DNA of 64,000 nt from CAYPIE01 sp964410665 (GTDB lineage: Bacteria > Planctomycetota > Planctomycetia > Gemmatales > Gemmataceae), in NCBI GenBank assembly GCA_964410665.1, contig CAYPIE010000020.1, positions 16,736-80,735 on the forward strand, in the 5' to 3' direction. How positions within the stretch are numbered: position 1 is the first letter of the stretch; the number at the start of each line of letters is the position of its first letter. The notes under the pieces were generated by a model. The model saw only the letters and a list, made by a program, of their open reading frames with translations. It had not been told where the DNA came from and made no database searches. This document shows positions 62,907 to 64,000 of the stretch, piece after piece. The translations under genes were made by a program, and so were the position numbers.

Positions 62907-63821
62907 GTGGCTACCCCGACCACGAAACTGTTCGCCGTGGATGTGCCGGACCCGCAGCGGTTCGCCTTCAACGCCGCCAACACGCTGCTGGCGGTGGGCG
63001 GGCGGGACGACGGGCGGTCGGTCGTCCTCGACCTCGCCGACGGTCGCCAGGTCGCCCGCGCGGAAGGGATCTGCCCCGAGCAGTTCGAGTTCGTCGAGGA
63101 CCAACTCCTGGCCCTCCGGGCAGGGCGGTGCGCCCTATTCGACCCCCGCCGGGGGGAGTTCGAGACACTCTTCGCCCCCCCGTCGCATCCCTCCTGCGCG
63201 ACCGTCGATCCGACCGGCCGGCTCCTGGCGGTCGGGGTGAACCAGGGCCTGATCCTCTACGACCTGCACCGGCGCGAAGTCCGCCAGCGGTTGGAGACAT
63301 CCGTCGATGGCGCTCCCTTACGCCCGGCCTTCTCCTCCGGCGGGCGCTACATCGCGGCGGACTTCATCACGGAGGCCTACGGGGACTTCCTCATCGTCTG
63401 GGGCACGGAGGACGGCAAGCGGTGGCGGACGATCGAGATCGTCTCGCAGAGCGAGCCCGTGGTGGCGTTCCGCGGCGACAGCCTGGCCTTCGCCCTCGGG
63501 CAGAACGGGCTTCGGCTGTACGAACCGGACCAGGGGGACGAGCCGGTGGCCAGCTATCCCCGGCCGGCCTACCCGTCGGCGGTCGCCTTCCGCGACCAGG
63601 GCAAGACGCTGGTTGCGGTCGGCTACCTCGACGGCTTGGTTGAGATCGACACGGCGACCGGCCGGGAGCGGCGGGTGGTGGACCGGCCGGATGGCAAGGA
63701 GGTGGGTCACTCAGAGCCCAGCCCCGACTGGTCCCTTGTGGCCAGTAGAGTAGACGGCGGAGTCCTTGTGTGGCCGTCCGGACTGGAGTCGGGCGCGGGC
63801 AGGGTTCCGGTGTCGCGTTGA
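62907..63821 (+). CDS. Cytoplasmic beta-propeller (WD40-like) protein
   Basis: 304 residues. Start GTG 62907 with AGGAGG 6 nt upstream. Repeats of about 40 residues include RFAFNAANTLLAVGGRDDGRS, CATVDPTGRLLAVGVNQGLIL, RPAFSSGGRYIAADF and SAVAFRDQGKTLVAVGYLDGL, each with the G-H/D-like turn of WD40-like propellers. No signal peptide. Probably a scaffold; partner unknown. Confidence 0.78.
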   Translation: MATPTTKLFAVDVPDPQRFAFNAANTLLAVGGRDDGRSVVLDLADGRQVARAEGICPEQFEFVEDQLLALRAGRCALFDPRRGEFETLFAPPSHPSCATVDPTGRLLAVGVNQGLILYDLHRREVRQRLETSVDGAPLRPAFSSGGRYIAADFITEAYGDFLIVWGTEDGKRWRTIEIVSQSEPVVAFRGDSLAFALGQNGLRLYEPDQGDEPVASYPRPAYPSAVAFRDQGKTLVAVGYLDGLVEIDTATGRERRVVDRPDGKEVGHSEPSPDWSLVASRVDGGVLVWPSGLESGAGRVPVSR

Positions 63822-63957
63822 GGCCGGAAAAACCGGAGAGCGGCAGTCAGGGCCAGGCCGAACCCGGCGCTGCACCGGACCCAACCCCCAAAGCCGGCCC
63901 CGGCAGGTGAACTTAGTCGTTCGACAACAATATCCACTTAACCGTCAGAGAGTTGCA

Positions 63958-64000
63958 ATGGACAGCTTCGAAATACTGCGTCGGGAACTGTCGATCGCCG
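63958..64000 (+). CDS. Possible start of a gene cut by the window edge
   Basis: ATG 63958 begins MDSFEILRRELSIA and runs off the window. GAGAG lies about 6-7 nt before it. Too short to name a family. Confidence 0.35.
   Translation, partial: MDSFEILRRELSIA

Overview
The window is a chromosomal segment of a planctomycete, probably of the Gemmataceae/Gemmatales. The main evidence is eight intact DUF1559 pseudopilin-like genes plus one remnant, with the N-terminal core FTLIELLVVIAIIAIL and the C-terminal H-X9-DG motif. A BBP7-type outer-membrane barrel, PQQ-propeller proteins, a Tat-exported sugar-isomerase-like protein, a PmoA/DUF6807 protein and a eukaryotic-like kinase with a DYG loop point the same way. 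The lineage is inferred from family content, not from a search.

Layout. 0-12.9 kb: 3' end of smc (+); a minus-strand set (trpG/pabA amidotransferase, small conserved protein, sugar isomerase, polytopic membrane protein, BBP7 barrel, methyltransferase); then an ABC-2 permease, a large MscS-type channel, a Gfo/Idh/MocA oxidoreductase (-), a small Cys-rich protein and an endonuclease III-like glycosylase. 12.9-16.3 kb: a first DUF1559 locus, two divergent intact genes, two related lipoprotein genes and a DUF1559 remnant. 16.4-20.7 kb: plus-strand genes for a sugar-isomerase-like protein, Uma2 nuclease, NAD(P)HX epimerase, DNA polymerase III delta and a PmoA-family protein. 20.8-28 kb: a mobile-looking non-coding element, an ECF sigma operon, two tandem PQQ-propeller genes and secreted proteins. 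28-35.5 kb: UxaA-family dehydratase (-) divergent from an ABC exporter operon. 35.5-42.9 kb: rpsP-trmD-rplS-yraN (-), MetE-like, DinB-like and BatA-like VWA genes, a second copy of the non-coding element, and an FGGY kinase.

43-54 kb is the accessory core: six DUF1559 genes in a row on the plus strand, three of them followed by a tiny lipoprotein gene, separated by long AT-richer leaders. Each has an upstream TTGAC(T/G)-N16-TANNNT promoter, suggesting a co-expressed paralog array that grew by tandem duplication. One duplication (about 48.2-49.6 kb to 50.7-52.0 kb) is still visible and lost its lipoprotein gene.

54-59.6 kb holds a coiled-coil protein and a likely signalling operon (double-FHA protein, Ser/Thr kinase with six predicted membrane segments, membrane protein) behind a strong terminator and an extended -10 promoter. 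59.6-64 kb has an IS1380-type element whose transposase carries two single-base deletions, a lipoprotein, a broken gene junction and a beta-propeller protein.

The most novel-looking feature is a pair of about 310-bp non-coding elements (20.86-21.17 kb and, inverted, 40.82-41.14 kb). They have terminal inverted repeats, a 38-bp internal hairpin whose arms covary between copies, and a different 10-11 bp direct repeat flanking each copy. This fits a MITE-like mobile element that targets gaps between convergent genes.
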